This document shows positions 33,078-42,619 of a DNA stretch of 64,000 nt, piece after piece. Each line of letters starts with the position of its first letter. Within the stretch, counting starts at the first letter, position 1. Both the position numbers and the translations under genes were made by a program. The DNA comes from Rhizobium sp. AC27/96 (GTDB lineage Bacteria; Pseudomonadota; Alphaproteobacteria; Rhizobiales; Rhizobiaceae). The stretch covers positions 240,397 through 304,396 of the forward strand of contig NZ_LXKN01000066.1 of assembly GCF_001692325.1 (NCBI RefSeq). The letters run 5' to 3'. Under the pieces are notes generated by a model, which saw only the letters and a program-made list of their open reading frames with translations, did not search any database and was not told the DNA's origin.

Positions 33078-33092
33078 GAAACGTTTCGTTTC
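33078..33092. promoter_or_regulatory. GAAACGTTTC palindrome, candidate TetR operator
   Basis: GAAACGTTTC (33078-33087) is a perfect dyad extended by GTTTC, giving a double half-site. It lies 32 bp before the EmrA start and about 130 bp before the TetR start, suited to repress both genes. Confidence 0.5.
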
Positions 33093-33123
33093 TTTTATTG
33101 TGTCGCGACGAACGAGGTTCAAC

Positions 33124-34383
33124 ATGAGCGCGCATCAGGATGAGACTTTTGGAAAGCTGATCGTATTGGAGCCGAAGACCGGCGGTGCGGCGGCAAATAC
33201 TGAGCAAGACGACATCGCGGCTCGGCAGGAGCGAGCGGAGGCGCCACTTACCGGCGATCAGGCTCACGTCGGTGACGATGCCGGGCGCGCAGGGCAGGCT
33301 TCCGAGACGGAAGAAGCCACGGACAAACCCTCTCGCCGCCTGAGGATGCTTCTGATCGGCGGAAGCGCGCTGGCTGTGGCGGTGGTTGCAGGCTATATAT
33401 ATTGGGATAACGGCGCGCATTATGAAAACACGGACGACGCCTTTATCGCTGCCCGTCAATATGCCGTGACCTCAAGGGTATCAGGTTATATTTCTTCGGT
33501 CGCCGTGACCGATAACCAGCATGTGGCCGCAGGCGATGCGATCGCCCGGATCGACGACCGGGATTACCGTACCTCCCTGGAACAGGCGCAGGCGCAGGTC
33601 GCCGCTGCACAGGCCAATCTGCAAAATACCCAGGCGCAGAAGCAGGTGCAGCAGGCGAATGTCGAACAGGCCAAGGCCCAGATTGAGCAGGCCAAGGCCA
33701 ATCTCGTCTTTGCCCAGCAACAGGATAGTCGCTACCAGACGATGATGAAAAGCGGCTCCGGCACGCTTCAGGAAGCGCAGCAATATACGTCGCAACTGCA
33801 CCAGCAGGAGGCAGCGCTCAACACCGACCAGGCGTCGCTGACCGCAGCGCAGCGCCAGCTCGATGCTTATGGCCCTCAGATCGCCAGCGCCGAGGCAACC
33901 GTGAAACAGGATGAAGCGCAGCTGGATCAGGCCAAGCTCAATCTCTCCTACACGAAAATTTCGGCGGCTCAGCCTGGTCGGGTGGTGCAGCTTTCGGCCG
34001 GCGATGGCCAGTATGTGCAGGCGGGAACGAACCTTGCCATGTTCGTGCCGGACAAGCTCTGGGTGACGGCCAACTTCAAGGAAACACAGCTCGATCACAT
34101 GCGTCCTGGGCAGCCGGTGTCTCTGACGATCGATGCCTATGGCGGACGCACGATCTATGGCCATGTCGCAAGCGTGCAGCCGGGATCGGGAACGGCTTTC
34201 TCCCTGCTTCCAGCCGAAAACGCCACCGGCAACTACGTGAAGATCGTGCAGCGCGTACCCGTGAAAATCGAGCTTGATGACGTGCCGAGCGACGTCGCGC
34301 TTGGCCCGGGCATGTCTGTCGTGCCCAGCGTGCGCACCGATGCAAGCCCTTCCGTATTGGAAAGCCTGAGGGACCTGCTGTGA
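33124..34383 (+). CDS. emrA: HlyD/EmrA-family efflux periplasmic adaptor
   Basis: The membrane-fusion subunit of a multidrug efflux pump, 419 residues. A single N-terminal membrane anchor lies near residues 75-97 (LLIGGSALAVAVVAGYIYW). A biotinyl-lipoyl-like domain contains VTSRVSGYISSVAV. A long coiled-coil alpha-hairpin runs through about residues 155-290 and is rich in Gln/Ala. The beta-barrel follows. The cytosolic N-terminus is unusually long and acidic. The ATG at 33124 has GAGG 7 nt upstream. It works with the MFS transporter encoded next and an outer-membrane channel elsewhere. Confidence 0.9.
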   Translation: MSAHQDETFGKLIVLEPKTGGAAANTEQDDIAARQERAEAPLTGDQAHVGDDAGRAGQASETEEATDKPSRRLRMLLIGGSALAVAVVAGYIYWDNGAHYENTDDAFIAARQYAVTSRVSGYISSVAVTDNQHVAAGDAIARIDDRDYRTSLEQAQAQVAAAQANLQNTQAQKQVQQANVEQAKAQIEQAKANLVFAQQQDSRYQTMMKSGSGTLQEAQQYTSQLHQQEAALNTDQASLTAAQRQLDAYGPQIASAEATVKQDEAQLDQAKLNLSYTKISAAQPGRVVQLSAGDGQYVQAGTNLAMFVPDKLWVTANFKETQLDHMRPGQPVSLTIDAYGGRTIYGHVASVQPGSGTAFSLLPAENATGNYVKIVQRVPVKIELDDVPSDVALGPGMSVVPSVRTDASPSVLESLRDLL

Positions 34384-35963
34384 GCACGAGCGCTGTTGCC
34401 AAACCCTCGGCAACCCCTTGGATCATCGCCATTGTCGTGGCACTCGCCAGTTTCATGGAAGTGCTCGATACGACGATCGCAAACGTTGCCCTGAATTACA
34501 TTTCCGGCGGTCTTGGCGTCAGCCAGGATGAAGCGTCGTGGGTGGTGACCACCTATCTTGTCTCCAACGCGGTGATCGTGACGGCGACGAGCTATCTCGT
34601 GCGCATTTTCGGGCGCAAGACCTTTTTCCTTGCCTGCCTGGCATTGTTTACCATCAGTTCGGTGATGTGCGGCTTTGCGCCCAACCTGCAATTCCTGCTG
34701 CTCGCCCGGATATTGCAAGGCATCGGCGGCGGCGGCATGGTCCCGGTCGCGCAGTCCATCCTGGCCGACAGTTTTCCACCGGAAAAGCGCGGGCAGGGCT
34801 TCGCCCTGTTCGGGGTGGCCGTCGTTGTTGCTCCTGTCGTCGGACCGACATTGGGCGGCTGGCTCTCCGATAATTTCTCCTGGCATTGGTGTTTCCTGAT
34901 CAACGGCCCTGTCGGCATACTGACGCTTGCGGCCGTCGCTATTCTGATCAAGGAGCCTGAAGGCAGCGCCGAGGAACGCGTCCGGCTGCGCAAGGAAAAG
35001 ATTGGTTTCGACTGGATTGGCTTCGGCTTGGTGGCGACCTTCCTGGGTGCGCTGGAGCTGACGCTGGATCGTGGTCTTGAGGACGACTGGTTCGGATCGA
35101 ACTTCATCATCATGGCGGCTTCAATCAGCGCCCTGGCCTTTGTGCTGATGATCCCGTGGGAGCTGAAACACAAGAATCCCGCCGTCGATATCCGGATGCT
35201 GGTCAGCCGGCAATTCGGAACCTGCTTCATAGTCATGATGGCGACGGGCGCGCTGCTGTTGGCGACAACCCAATATCTGCCGCAGCTGGTTCAGCAAAAT
35301 CTTGGCTACACGGCGACCTGGGCCGGCATGATGCTGTCGCCGGGCGGTGTCGTGACCTTGGTCATGATGTTTGTCGTCGGCATCCTGTCGTCGAAGGTGC
35401 AGCCGAAATATCTGATTGCGATCGGAGCCGGCTTTGTTGCCTTCTCTATGTATCGTGTGACCAGCGTCTATAGCGGCATTGGCTTCTGGTATCTTGCCGA
35501 GGCTCGCATGCTGCAGGGGATCGGTCTGCCCTTCATCTTCCTGCCGATCACCTCCGCCTCTTATGACGGCATCCCTCCTAGCAAAACCGACCAGGCATCG
35601 GCCTTGCTGAATGCGGCGCGCAATACGGGTGGTTCGATCGGCGTGTCGCTGATCTCAAACATCATCACCCATCGGGAGCAATTTCATCAAAGCCGATTGG
35701 TGGAGCATGCCATTCCTTCGAATGGAGCCTATCAGGATACGCTGAACCAGGTGACGAACTACTTCGTTGGTCAGGGCAGTTCGCTGGTGGCGGCTCAACA
35801 GCAGGCGATTGGCTGGATCAACCAGCAAGTGCAGAGCCAGGCCTCGCTTCTCTCCTACGTCGACGCCTTCTGGGTTCTGACGCTGATTTCTCTCGCGGCT
35901 ATCCCCCTGGCCCTTACGCTGCGCAATGTAACGCTCGGCAAGAAGGCATCGATGGGGCATTGA
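34380..35963 (+). CDS. emrB: DHA2-family MFS multidrug transporter (EmrB type)
   Basis: A 527-residue, 14-span major facilitator of the EmrB/QacA group that expels drugs through the EmrA adaptor. The N-terminus shows motif D1/C features (FMEVLDTTIANVALNYISGG) and the antiporter motif C is in VVVAPVVGPTLGGWLSDN. The GTG start at 34380 overlaps the EmrA stop (GTGA), with GAGGG 6-10 nt upstream, so translation is coupled. The operon ends at a long imperfect hairpin. Substrates are unknown; the TetR regulator next door would sense them. Confidence 0.92.
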   Translation: MSTSAVAKPSATPWIIAIVVALASFMEVLDTTIANVALNYISGGLGVSQDEASWVVTTYLVSNAVIVTATSYLVRIFGRKTFFLACLALFTISSVMCGFAPNLQFLLLARILQGIGGGGMVPVAQSILADSFPPEKRGQGFALFGVAVVVAPVVGPTLGGWLSDNFSWHWCFLINGPVGILTLAAVAILIKEPEGSAEERVRLRKEKIGFDWIGFGLVATFLGALELTLDRGLEDDWFGSNFIIMAASISALAFVLMIPWELKHKNPAVDIRMLVSRQFGTCFIVMMATGALLLATTQYLPQLVQQNLGYTATWAGMMLSPGGVVTLVMMFVVGILSSKVQPKYLIAIGAGFVAFSMYRVTSVYSGIGFWYLAEARMLQGIGLPFIFLPITSASYDGIPPSKTDQASALLNAARNTGGSIGVSLISNIITHREQFHQSRLVEHAIPSNGAYQDTLNQVTNYFVGQGSSLVAAQQQAIGWINQQVQSQASLLSYVDAFWVLTLISLAAIPLALTLRNVTLGKKASMGH

Positions 35964-35980
35964 ATGCATCGTTACAGTCA

Positions 35981-36035
35981 GGAGCAGGGTTTGGCCGGGT
36001 AAAATCATCCTGATACCGGCCGTAAAACCTGCTCC
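35981..36035. terminator. Terminator-like long hairpin after emrAB
   Basis: GGAGCAGG (35981-35988) pairs with CCTGCTCC (36028-36035). A second, inner stem is GGCCGG with CCGGCC. Located between the convergent efflux operon (plus) and NUDIX gene (minus). Confidence 0.55.
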
Positions 36036-36155
36036 GAGCACTGTGAGTTCGTGCAGACGACGGCATCGGCGCCTTTCCGTCCTTCCCCGCCATTGTTCTG
36101 CGAGGGGAGGCTCATCGATGGTGGCAAACAGACTTTATATTCTTGGACAGCGGCG

Positions 36156-36668
36156 TTATTTCGCAGTCGGATCCTTTGCCTTCCTGTCTTTTGCAATTGC
36201 GGCCTCGACCATGCGCAAAAGCCCCTTCAACTCGGGCTCGCGCACCAGGGCGGCTGCTTCATTGGGCTGAAGCCATTTTAGCTGACGCTGGCCATGTTCT
36301 GGAAATTGTGCGCTCATTCCGGCAACTTCGAGAAGATGAACCTGCACCACGGATGGCACGGTTTCGCCGGTGTCGAGGGATTTCAGATAGGTGTAGTAGC
36401 CGAAGCTTTTCTTGCGGGCTTTTCCACTGACGCCAGCCTCCTCCCAGGCTTCACGCTCGGCGACCTGGTGCGGCAATTTCCGATCCATCGGCCATCCCTT
36501 CGGGATAACCCATCGACCGCTTTCGCGTGATGTGATCAGCAGCACTTCCACATCCTGCTTGCCCGGGCGCCATCGATAGCAGATTGCGGCATATTGCTCG
36601 ATTGTGTGGCCTGTGAAGAGCTTGTCGGCTTCGCTTGCCAATTGTCTGAGGTAGGTCTTCTTTGTCAT
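36156..36668 (-). CDS. NUDIX hydrolase
   Basis: A 170-residue NUDIX-fold pyrophosphohydrolase, similar to diadenosine/diphosphoinositol-phosphate hydrolases. The box is GWPMDRKLPHQVAEREAWEE followed by AG; catalytic REAWEEAG is intact, but position 7 of the consensus (normally Glu) is Lys, as in several rhizobial relatives. The preceding ITSRESGRWVIPKGW is the family lead-in. The C-terminus is Lys-rich. It is monocistronic with a 316-bp upstream gap. The substrate (nucleotide or inositol pyrophosphate) is undetermined. Confidence 0.85.
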   Translation of the reverse strand: MTKKTYLRQLASEADKLFTGHTIEQYAAICYRWRPGKQDVEVLLITSRESGRWVIPKGWPMDRKLPHQVAEREAWEEAGVSGKARKKSFGYYTYLKSLDTGETVPSVVQVHLLEVAGMSAQFPEHGQRQLKWLQPNEAAALVREPELKGLLRMVEAAIAKDRKAKDPTAK

Positions 36669-36984
36669 CTGCTGTCAGGGCTGCATGTGCTGTCAACGTG
36701 AATGTGAGCCGTGAAGAAACCCTTCGTGTCGTAGCGCGACCGGGCAGAGTGACCCACCGGGGCGACGGGGCTTGAATTAACCGCCATGGCGATCCTCCCT
36801 ATGCCTACGCTGCGCGGATGGAGCCGGGCAGCCATATCATCATCAGCTAAAATTCATTAGCCGACTATGTTTCATCTACTTCATGCTATTTGCAAGGCAA
36901 TTTGTCACAAAACTGTCATAAAACTAACTTTCGTGTTTTATAACAATAAGATAAAGGCCGCGGCTAATTGCCACAAAAGAGTAC
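36669..36984. other. AT-rich upstream region of the NUDIX gene
   Basis: About 316 bp, clearly AT-rich from 36840 to 36960, lying upstream of the NUDIX gene and downstream of the LacI gene (both minus). It likely holds the NUDIX promoter and the LacI transcript end. No gene found. Confidence 0.4.
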
Positions 36985-38007
36985 CTATCCGCCTCTGACG
37001 GAATCGCGCCAGATCAAATCGGCCTGTAACGTCAGCGAGCGCCCCTCCGCGACCCCACTTTGCGACAGCCAAGTCACCGCCTCACGCGCGATTGCGACAA
37101 TCGGCTGGCTGAATGTGGTCAGCCGATAGGAAGACCATGATGCCTGTTCGATATCGTCGAAACCGACGACACAAAGCTGCTGCGGAATGGAGAGCCGGAA
37201 CTGATGGCGAGCCTCGTCCATGAGACCGCAGGCCAACAGATCCGTCGCACAGAAGACAGCATCCGGGCGCTCTTTCCTGGTCAGCAAGCGCTGCGCCACG
37301 ATCCGGCCTGCCTCGTATCCGGTCGAACCATATCGCTCGACGGCAACCTCCAGCCCATGTTCCTTTGCTGCGGCGATGAAGCCTTCCTCTCGCGCCATGA
37401 GACTTGGCGTTCCCGCTTCCGAATTCGCAAAGGCGAGCCTGGTGCAGCCAGCCCGGACGAACGCCGTCGCGACGCGTCCGGCAGCCTCCCGTTCGTCGAG
37501 GTTGATGTGAAGAGGCCCCGACTGATCCTCGTCGCGATTGATGAGGACAAGCCTCTGCCCACTTCGCAGACAGAGCTGTGCAATGGACTTGTCCGGCAAT
37601 CCCGAGAGGATCACCGATGCATCCGCCCGATATCGGATGGCCTGTTCGAGCGCCCTGTTGACGCTGCCGTCGGAGCGGTCGGTGTTGATCAGCATTGCCA
37701 CCTTGCCGGCAAGCTGGAGCTGCAGGGTCAGTTCGCGCAACAAAGTCGAGCGATAAGGCGTCGCAACATCGGAAACGATCAGGCAGACAATGCCGCTCTC
37801 ATTGCGCATCAGGCCGCGTGCCAGATGATTGACCTGATAGCCAAGCTCTTCCGCTGCCTGCAGAACCTTTTGCCGAGTGGCATCCGATACGCTGGCGCCC
37901 GGCGTGAAGACGCGGGAGACGGCCGAGCGCGAAACGCCCGCTCGCCGCGCCACCGCATCAGCGCTGACAAAATCTCGTTGCGACAAGCTGCCTCCCACTG
38001 TTCGCAT
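36985..38007 (-). CDS. LacI-family transcriptional regulator
   Basis: A 340-residue repressor. The N-terminal HTH (VSADAVARRAGVSRSAVSRV, about residues 14-34) with hinge helix (VLQAAEELGYQVNHLARGL) is followed by a periplasmic-binding-protein-like effector domain. The ATG at 38007 is preferred; the frame begins at a TTG at 38028 that lies inside a candidate operator. It is divergent from a binding-protein-dependent importer plus phosphatase, the presumed regulon. Two LacI-type boxes lie in the 160-bp gap. The ligand is likely the imported sugar or sugar phosphate. Confidence 0.88.
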   Translation of the reverse strand: MRTVGGSLSQRDFVSADAVARRAGVSRSAVSRVFTPGASVSDATRQKVLQAAEELGYQVNHLARGLMRNESGIVCLIVSDVATPYRSTLLRELTLQLQLAGKVAMLINTDRSDGSVNRALEQAIRYRADASVILSGLPDKSIAQLCLRSGQRLVLINRDEDQSGPLHINLDEREAAGRVATAFVRAGCTRLAFANSEAGTPSLMAREEGFIAAAKEHGLEVAVERYGSTGYEAGRIVAQRLLTRKERPDAVFCATDLLACGLMDEARHQFRLSIPQQLCVVGFDDIEQASWSSYRLTTFSQPIVAIAREAVTWLSQSGVAEGRSLTLQADLIWRDSVRGG

Positions 38008-38022
38008 TGAATTCAGCACAAT

Positions 38023-38038
38023 TTGCAAACGCGTGCAA
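38023..38038. promoter_or_regulatory. LacI-type operator 1
   Basis: TTGCAAACGCGTGCAA, a near-perfect dyad centred on CG, as LacI/GalR proteins bind. It lies 15 bp upstream of the LacI start, suggesting autoregulation, and matches the second box in its outer half-sites. Confidence 0.65.
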
Positions 38039-38112
38039 TATGGGTATCAAGACGCATTTGTGAACTTTTTGTGACAAATCCGATTGACAAGGCGGGATTG
38101 GCCATGCAGCAT

Positions 38113-38128
38113 TTGCACACGCTTGCAA
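38113..38128. promoter_or_regulatory. LacI-type operator 2
   Basis: TTGCACACGCTTGCAA, matching box 1 (13 of 16 positions). It lies just after a TTGACA -35-like element (38084-38089) and 42 bp before the binding-protein start, so repressor there would block RNA polymerase. The two boxes are 90 bp apart, allowing loop formation. Confidence 0.65.
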
Positions 38129-38170
38129 AAAGCGCTCGGCGTGGAGGCGCCGCAAAAGCAGGAGGACATC

Positions 38171-39199
38171 ATGCGATTGGTCAATTTGGCCGCGGCAGCC
38201 CTTGCCGCGGGAGTGTCTTTTGTTGCCTGGTCGGCACATGCCGCTGGCGATCTCAACGTGATTTGCTCGGCAGATCCCGAGGTTTGCGATCTGATGAAAG
38301 GGCTGTTTGAGAAGCAGAGCGACATCAAGGTCAACATGGTCCGGCTTTCCGCCGGTGAAACCTATGCCAAGATCCGCGCCGAAGCGCGCAACCCCAAGAC
38401 AGATATCTGGTGGGCCGGGACGGGTGACCCGCATCTGCAGGCGGCAGCTGAAGGTCTGACCCTCGAATACAAGTCTCCGCTGTTCGACCAGCTGCAGGAT
38501 TGGGCCAAGAAGCAGGCGGAAAGCGCCAACTTCCGTACCGTCGGTGTTTATGCGGGCGCGCTCGGCTGGGGCTACAACACGGAAATCCTGAAGAAAAAGG
38601 GCTTCAAGGAACCCAAATGCTGGGCGGACCTGCTCGACACGTCCTATAAGGGCGAAATCCAGATCGCCAATCCGAATTCATCCGGAACGTCCTACAATAC
38701 CCTTGCGACGCTCGTGCAGATCATGGGCGAGGACAAGGCCTTCGACTATCTGTCGAAGCTGAACGCCAATGTCTCCCAATATACCAAATCAGGCTCCGCC
38801 CCGGTAAAGGCGGCTGCCCGCGGCGAGGCGACGATCGGCATCGTCTTCATGCATGACGCCGTCGCCCAGACGGTCGAAGGCTTTCCCATCAAGGCTGTCG
38901 CTCCCTGTGAGGGCACCGGCTACGAGATCGGTTCCATGTCTATTATCAAGGGTGCGAGAAACCTTGAGAACGCCAAGAAATGGTATGACTGGGCCCTCAG
39001 CGCCGATGCCCAGTCGCACATGAAGGATGCGAAATCCTATCAGCTCCCTTCGAACAAATCGGCTGCAGTTCCGAAGGAAGCGCCGAAGTTCGAGGACATC
39101 AAGCTGATCGACTACGACTTCAAGAAATATGGTGATCCGACGGTCCGAAAGGCCTTGCTTGCCCGCTGGGACAAGGAAATCGGCGCAAAGGCCAATTGA
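38171..39199 (+). CDS. ABC transporter substrate-binding protein (AfuA/FbpA-like)
   Basis: A 342-residue periplasmic binding protein of the iron/sugar-phosphate (family 1, FbpA-AfuA) group. A Sec signal peptide (LAAAALAAGVSFVAWSAHA) is followed by DLNVICSADPEVCDLMKGLF and a WWAGTGDPHLQAA segment. The tyrosine pair that binds ferric iron in FbpA is not evident at the C-terminal region, while AfuA relatives bind hexose phosphates. The operon's phosphatase gene favours an organophosphate ligand. The ATG at 38171 follows GCAGGAGGACATC. Confidence 0.83.
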   Translation: MRLVNLAAAALAAGVSFVAWSAHAAGDLNVICSADPEVCDLMKGLFEKQSDIKVNMVRLSAGETYAKIRAEARNPKTDIWWAGTGDPHLQAAAEGLTLEYKSPLFDQLQDWAKKQAESANFRTVGVYAGALGWGYNTEILKKKGFKEPKCWADLLDTSYKGEIQIANPNSSGTSYNTLATLVQIMGEDKAFDYLSKLNANVSQYTKSGSAPVKAAARGEATIGIVFMHDAVAQTVEGFPIKAVAPCEGTGYEIGSMSIIKGARNLENAKKWYDWALSADAQSHMKDAKSYQLPSNKSAAVPKEAPKFEDIKLIDYDFKKYGDPTVRKALLARWDKEIGAKAN

Positions 39200-39290
39200 T
39201 CATCTGTGTCGATCAATGCTGCGGCCGGGATCCTGTGGTTTCCGGTTCGCGGCTTGCTCGAACTCTGCTGAACGGGACGCGGATCCGACC

Positions 39291-41522
39291 ATGACCAATA
39301 GCAAACGCCGGCTGGATGTCGCGCTTATCGTCGGTATCGCTGCCGTGATACTACTCCCATGGTATCGCATCGAGGGCGGCTTCTTCGGTCTCGGCTGGCT
39401 ATCCAGTTTCCCGGGCGACCCCTCCACAGCGCCCGGAATACTGGAAATTGCCAGCTACGGCCGATGGTGGCTCGCGATTGCCGTCGGGCTTTTTCTGTTC
39501 GGCGGCATCGCGCGCTTTCTCAGGAATCCCATGCAGCGCGGCGCGCTCATGGCGTGCGCCGGCGCATTGGGTTTTCTCTTCCTGGCGCTGCAGGGGCTTG
39601 CCATCACCGCATCAGGCTGGAGTTGGACGATCAGCGAGGCCGTGTTCGGCATGCTTGCGGACGGTCAACCGGCGATGGGTGCCGGCGTCATCACGCTCGG
39701 CATCATGTTCGTGCTGCTATTTTCCTTCGGCCTTGCAGAACGCGGCGTGATGAAGGGGGATGCTTTCGTCGTCAGCGCTATCACGATGCTGGTCGTCCTC
39801 GTCGCGATCTTCGTCTTCTATCCCGTGGGCAGTATGTTCGTCGGCGCCTTCCAGTCCTTTGACGGATCGTTCAATCCCGACGGCTTCATCGCCAATATCC
39901 AGGACCCTTCGCTCTGGAGTCTCAGCTGCGTCGTTGGCGGAGATCGCTGCGGCCTTGCCTGGCGCACCCTTTTCCTTGCCATCCTGACCGCCGGTGGATC
40001 GACGTTGCTCGGCTTGTGCTTCGCTCTCGTCGCCACCCGCACGCAATTTCCCTTCAAGAAGGGGCTGCGTCTCCTGACGGTCCTGCCGATCATTACACCG
40101 CCCTTCGTGGTCGGGCTCGCGCTCACTTTACTTTTCGGACGAGCCGGCGTCGTCACCGAGGCGGCGGCCTCTCTCTTCGGAACGGAGCCGAGCCGCTGGC
40201 TCTACGGACTGACCGGAATCTGGATTGCCCAGGTGCTTTCCTTCACGCCGATTTCCTTCCTCGTTCTGATCGGCGTTGTCGAAGGCGTCAGCCCCTCCAT
40301 GGAAGAAGCGTCGCAGACGCTGCGCGCCAATCGCTGGCGAACCTTCTGGCGCGTGTCGCTGCCGCTGATGAAGCCGGGCCTGGCAAACGCATTCCTGATC
40401 GGCTTCATCGAAAGCATGGCCGATTTCGGCAATCCGATGGTGCTGGGCGGTAGCCACGGCGTACTGTCGACCGAGATTTTCTTCAGCGTCGTCGGTGCGC
40501 AGAATGATCCATCCCGCGCCGCCGTTCTTGCCATGGTTCTTCTTGTCTTCACCCTGAGCGCCTTCCTCGCACAGCGCCTCTGGCTGCAAGGCAAGAGTTT
40601 CGCGACCGTCACCGGCAAGGGCGATTCTGGAGCTCATATCGCGCTACCTCGTGGCCTTTCGATCGCGGTGCATGCGCTCGTCATTCCCTGGATGATATTC
40701 ACTGTCATCGTCTACCTGATGATCCTCTTCGGTGGCTTCGTGCGCACCTGGGGTCTCGACAACACGCTGACCGTCGAGCACTACGTCAAGGCCTTCTCGA
40801 TCGGCTTTCGAGATGACGGCAGTTTGGCCTGGAGCGGCGTTGCCTGGAACTCCTTCTGGACGACGATGGAAATCGCTCTGATCTCAGCGCCGCTGACCGC
40901 CGCCGTCGGCTTGCTCACGGCGTACCTGATCGTAAGGCAGAAGTTCGTCGGCCGTGGCCTGTTCGAATTTGCTTTGATGATGAGCTTCGCAATCCCCGGC
41001 ACGGTGATCGGCATCAGCTACATCATGGCCTTCAACCTGCCGCCACTGGAAATGACGGGAACCGCCCTGATCCTCGTGGCGTGCTTCGTGTTCCGCAACA
41101 TGCCCGTGGGCGTTCGCGGCGGCGTTGCGGCCATGAGCCAGCTTGACAAGAGCCTGGACGAGGCTTCCTTGACATTGGGTGCCGGCAGTCTGCGGACGAT
41201 CCGCAAGGTGATCTTGCCATTGCTGCGTCCGGCCATTACCGCCGCTCTGGTCTATTCCTTCGTGCGGGCCATTACCTCGATCAGCGCAGTCATCTTCCTC
41301 GTCAGCGCCCAGTACAACATGTCTACGGCCTATATCGTCGGTCTCGTCGAGAATGGCGAATACGGTGTCGCGATCGCCTATTCCTCGGCCCTCATCGTCG
41401 TCATGGTCATTGTCATTGCCGGCTTCCAGCTGCTGGTCGGGGAGAGGCGGTTGCGACGCACGAACCGTATCGCAACACCGACGACGGCATCCGCATCACT
41501 CTCTCAGGAGAAAACCGCATGA
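39291..41522 (+). CDS. ABC transporter permease, fused double (AfuB/FbpB-like)
   Basis: A 743-residue inner-membrane permease carrying two BPD_transp_1 domains. The first EAA loop is EEASQTLRANRWRTFWRVSL and the second is EASLTLGAGSLRTIRKVILP. An N-terminal extension of about 200 residues adds several membrane segments before the first domain. This makes it longer than FbpB (about 500) and close to AfuB in size. The ATG at 39291 was chosen because the upstream part of the frame is not protein-like. It works with the binding protein and with the ATPase gene that overlaps its stop (ATGA). Confidence 0.85.
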   Translation: MTNSKRRLDVALIVGIAAVILLPWYRIEGGFFGLGWLSSFPGDPSTAPGILEIASYGRWWLAIAVGLFLFGGIARFLRNPMQRGALMACAGALGFLFLALQGLAITASGWSWTISEAVFGMLADGQPAMGAGVITLGIMFVLLFSFGLAERGVMKGDAFVVSAITMLVVLVAIFVFYPVGSMFVGAFQSFDGSFNPDGFIANIQDPSLWSLSCVVGGDRCGLAWRTLFLAILTAGGSTLLGLCFALVATRTQFPFKKGLRLLTVLPIITPPFVVGLALTLLFGRAGVVTEAAASLFGTEPSRWLYGLTGIWIAQVLSFTPISFLVLIGVVEGVSPSMEEASQTLRANRWRTFWRVSLPLMKPGLANAFLIGFIESMADFGNPMVLGGSHGVLSTEIFFSVVGAQNDPSRAAVLAMVLLVFTLSAFLAQRLWLQGKSFATVTGKGDSGAHIALPRGLSIAVHALVIPWMIFTVIVYLMILFGGFVRTWGLDNTLTVEHYVKAFSIGFRDDGSLAWSGVAWNSFWTTMEIALISAPLTAAVGLLTAYLIVRQKFVGRGLFEFALMMSFAIPGTVIGISYIMAFNLPPLEMTGTALILVACFVFRNMPVGVRGGVAAMSQLDKSLDEASLTLGAGSLRTIRKVILPLLRPAITAALVYSFVRAITSISAVIFLVSAQYNMSTAYIVGLVENGEYGVAIAYSSALIVVMVIVIAGFQLLVGERRLRRTNRIATPTTASASLSQEKTA

Positions 41523-42583
41523 ACCTGACAGCTCCCGGTTCCGTCGTATTCGAAAATGTCCGCAAGACCTTTGGCGCCTTCACCGCAATCCCGGACCTGT
41601 CGCTGACCATCGAGCGGGGAACGCTGGTGACATTGCTCGGGCCGTCCGGCTGCGGCAAGACGACGACGCTTCGCATGCTTGCCGGGCTGGAACATCCCTC
41701 GGCCGGCCGCATCCTCATCGGCGGTAAGGATGTCACCATGCTTCCGGCAAATGAGCGCGATGTCTCCATGGTCTTTCAAAGCTACGCGTTGTTTCCGCAT
41801 ATGACGGCGCTCGACAACGTTGCCTATGGGCTCGAATCCTCCGGAATAAAGCGTAAGGAAGCGCGCCAGAGGGCTGAGGAGGCGCTGAGCCTCGTCGGCC
41901 TGGCGGGGATGGGCCCGCGCCTGCCTGCCGAATTGTCCGGTGGTCAGCAGCAACGCGTTGCCGTCGCCCGCGCGCTTGTCGTCGAACCGCAGGTCCTGCT
42001 TCTCGACGAACCGCTCTCCAATCTCGATGCCAGGCTGCGCCGGCGTGTGCGAACCGAGATCCGCGAGCTGCAACAGCGTCTCGGTTTCACCGCCGTCTAC
42101 GTGACCCACGATCAGGATGAGGCGCTTGCCGTTTCAGATCGCATCATCGTCATGAAGGACGGCGGCATCGCCCAGCAAGGGGCCCCACGCGAGCTTTACG
42201 ACACTCCCGCATCGGCATTCATCGCCGACTTCATGGGCGAAGCCAATGTCATGCCATGCGACGTCGTCGAGATCGACGGCGATAGCGCGACGATCGCCAT
42301 CGAAGGCCTTCGTCATCGGGTTGCCGGCCGGTCTGTCAAGCGCGGCCCGGCGCAACTGGCGGTCCGGCCGAATGCCATTACGCTGACGCCCAGGACAGGC
42401 GACGCTCCCTTCACTGGCCGGATAACGCATTCCGCCTATCTCGGCGATCATGTCGAATATGAAGTGCAAACCGGCCAGGGCTCGCTTTTCGTCGTCGACA
42501 CGACGGTCGATGCGGCACTACCTCCCCACACCGACGTCACGATCGTATTCAAGGATCGCGGCATCGCCGTCATCGGCGGCTGA
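41519..42583 (+). CDS. ABC transporter ATP-binding protein (AfuC/FbpC-like)
   Basis: The ATPase of the importer, 354 residues, with Walker A GPSGCGKTT (about 41-49), signature LSGGQQQR and Walker B VLLLDEPLSNLD. A C-terminal TOBE domain holds AVRPNAITL. The ATG overlaps the permease stop, with CAGGAG about 8 nt upstream. It is typical of the FbpC/PotA branch. The preceding genes and following phosphatase complete a four-gene operon. Confidence 0.9.
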   Translation: MNLTAPGSVVFENVRKTFGAFTAIPDLSLTIERGTLVTLLGPSGCGKTTTLRMLAGLEHPSAGRILIGGKDVTMLPANERDVSMVFQSYALFPHMTALDNVAYGLESSGIKRKEARQRAEEALSLVGLAGMGPRLPAELSGGQQQRVAVARALVVEPQVLLLDEPLSNLDARLRRRVRTEIRELQQRLGFTAVYVTHDQDEALAVSDRIIVMKDGGIAQQGAPRELYDTPASAFIADFMGEANVMPCDVVEIDGDSATIAIEGLRHRVAGRSVKRGPAQLAVRPNAITLTPRTGDAPFTGRITHSAYLGDHVEYEVQTGQGSLFVVDTTVDAALPPHTDVTIVFKDRGIAVIGG

Positions 42584-42619
42584 ATGCCGCTCACTTATCG
42601 AATTATGAAGGACATTTGC

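Noticed and set aside
38171..39199. Ferric iron-binding protein reading of the AfuA-like protein
   Set aside because: Family resemblance to FbpA exists, but the paired tyrosines are not obvious and a phosphatase in the operon favours a phosphorylated organic ligand. Not excluded.
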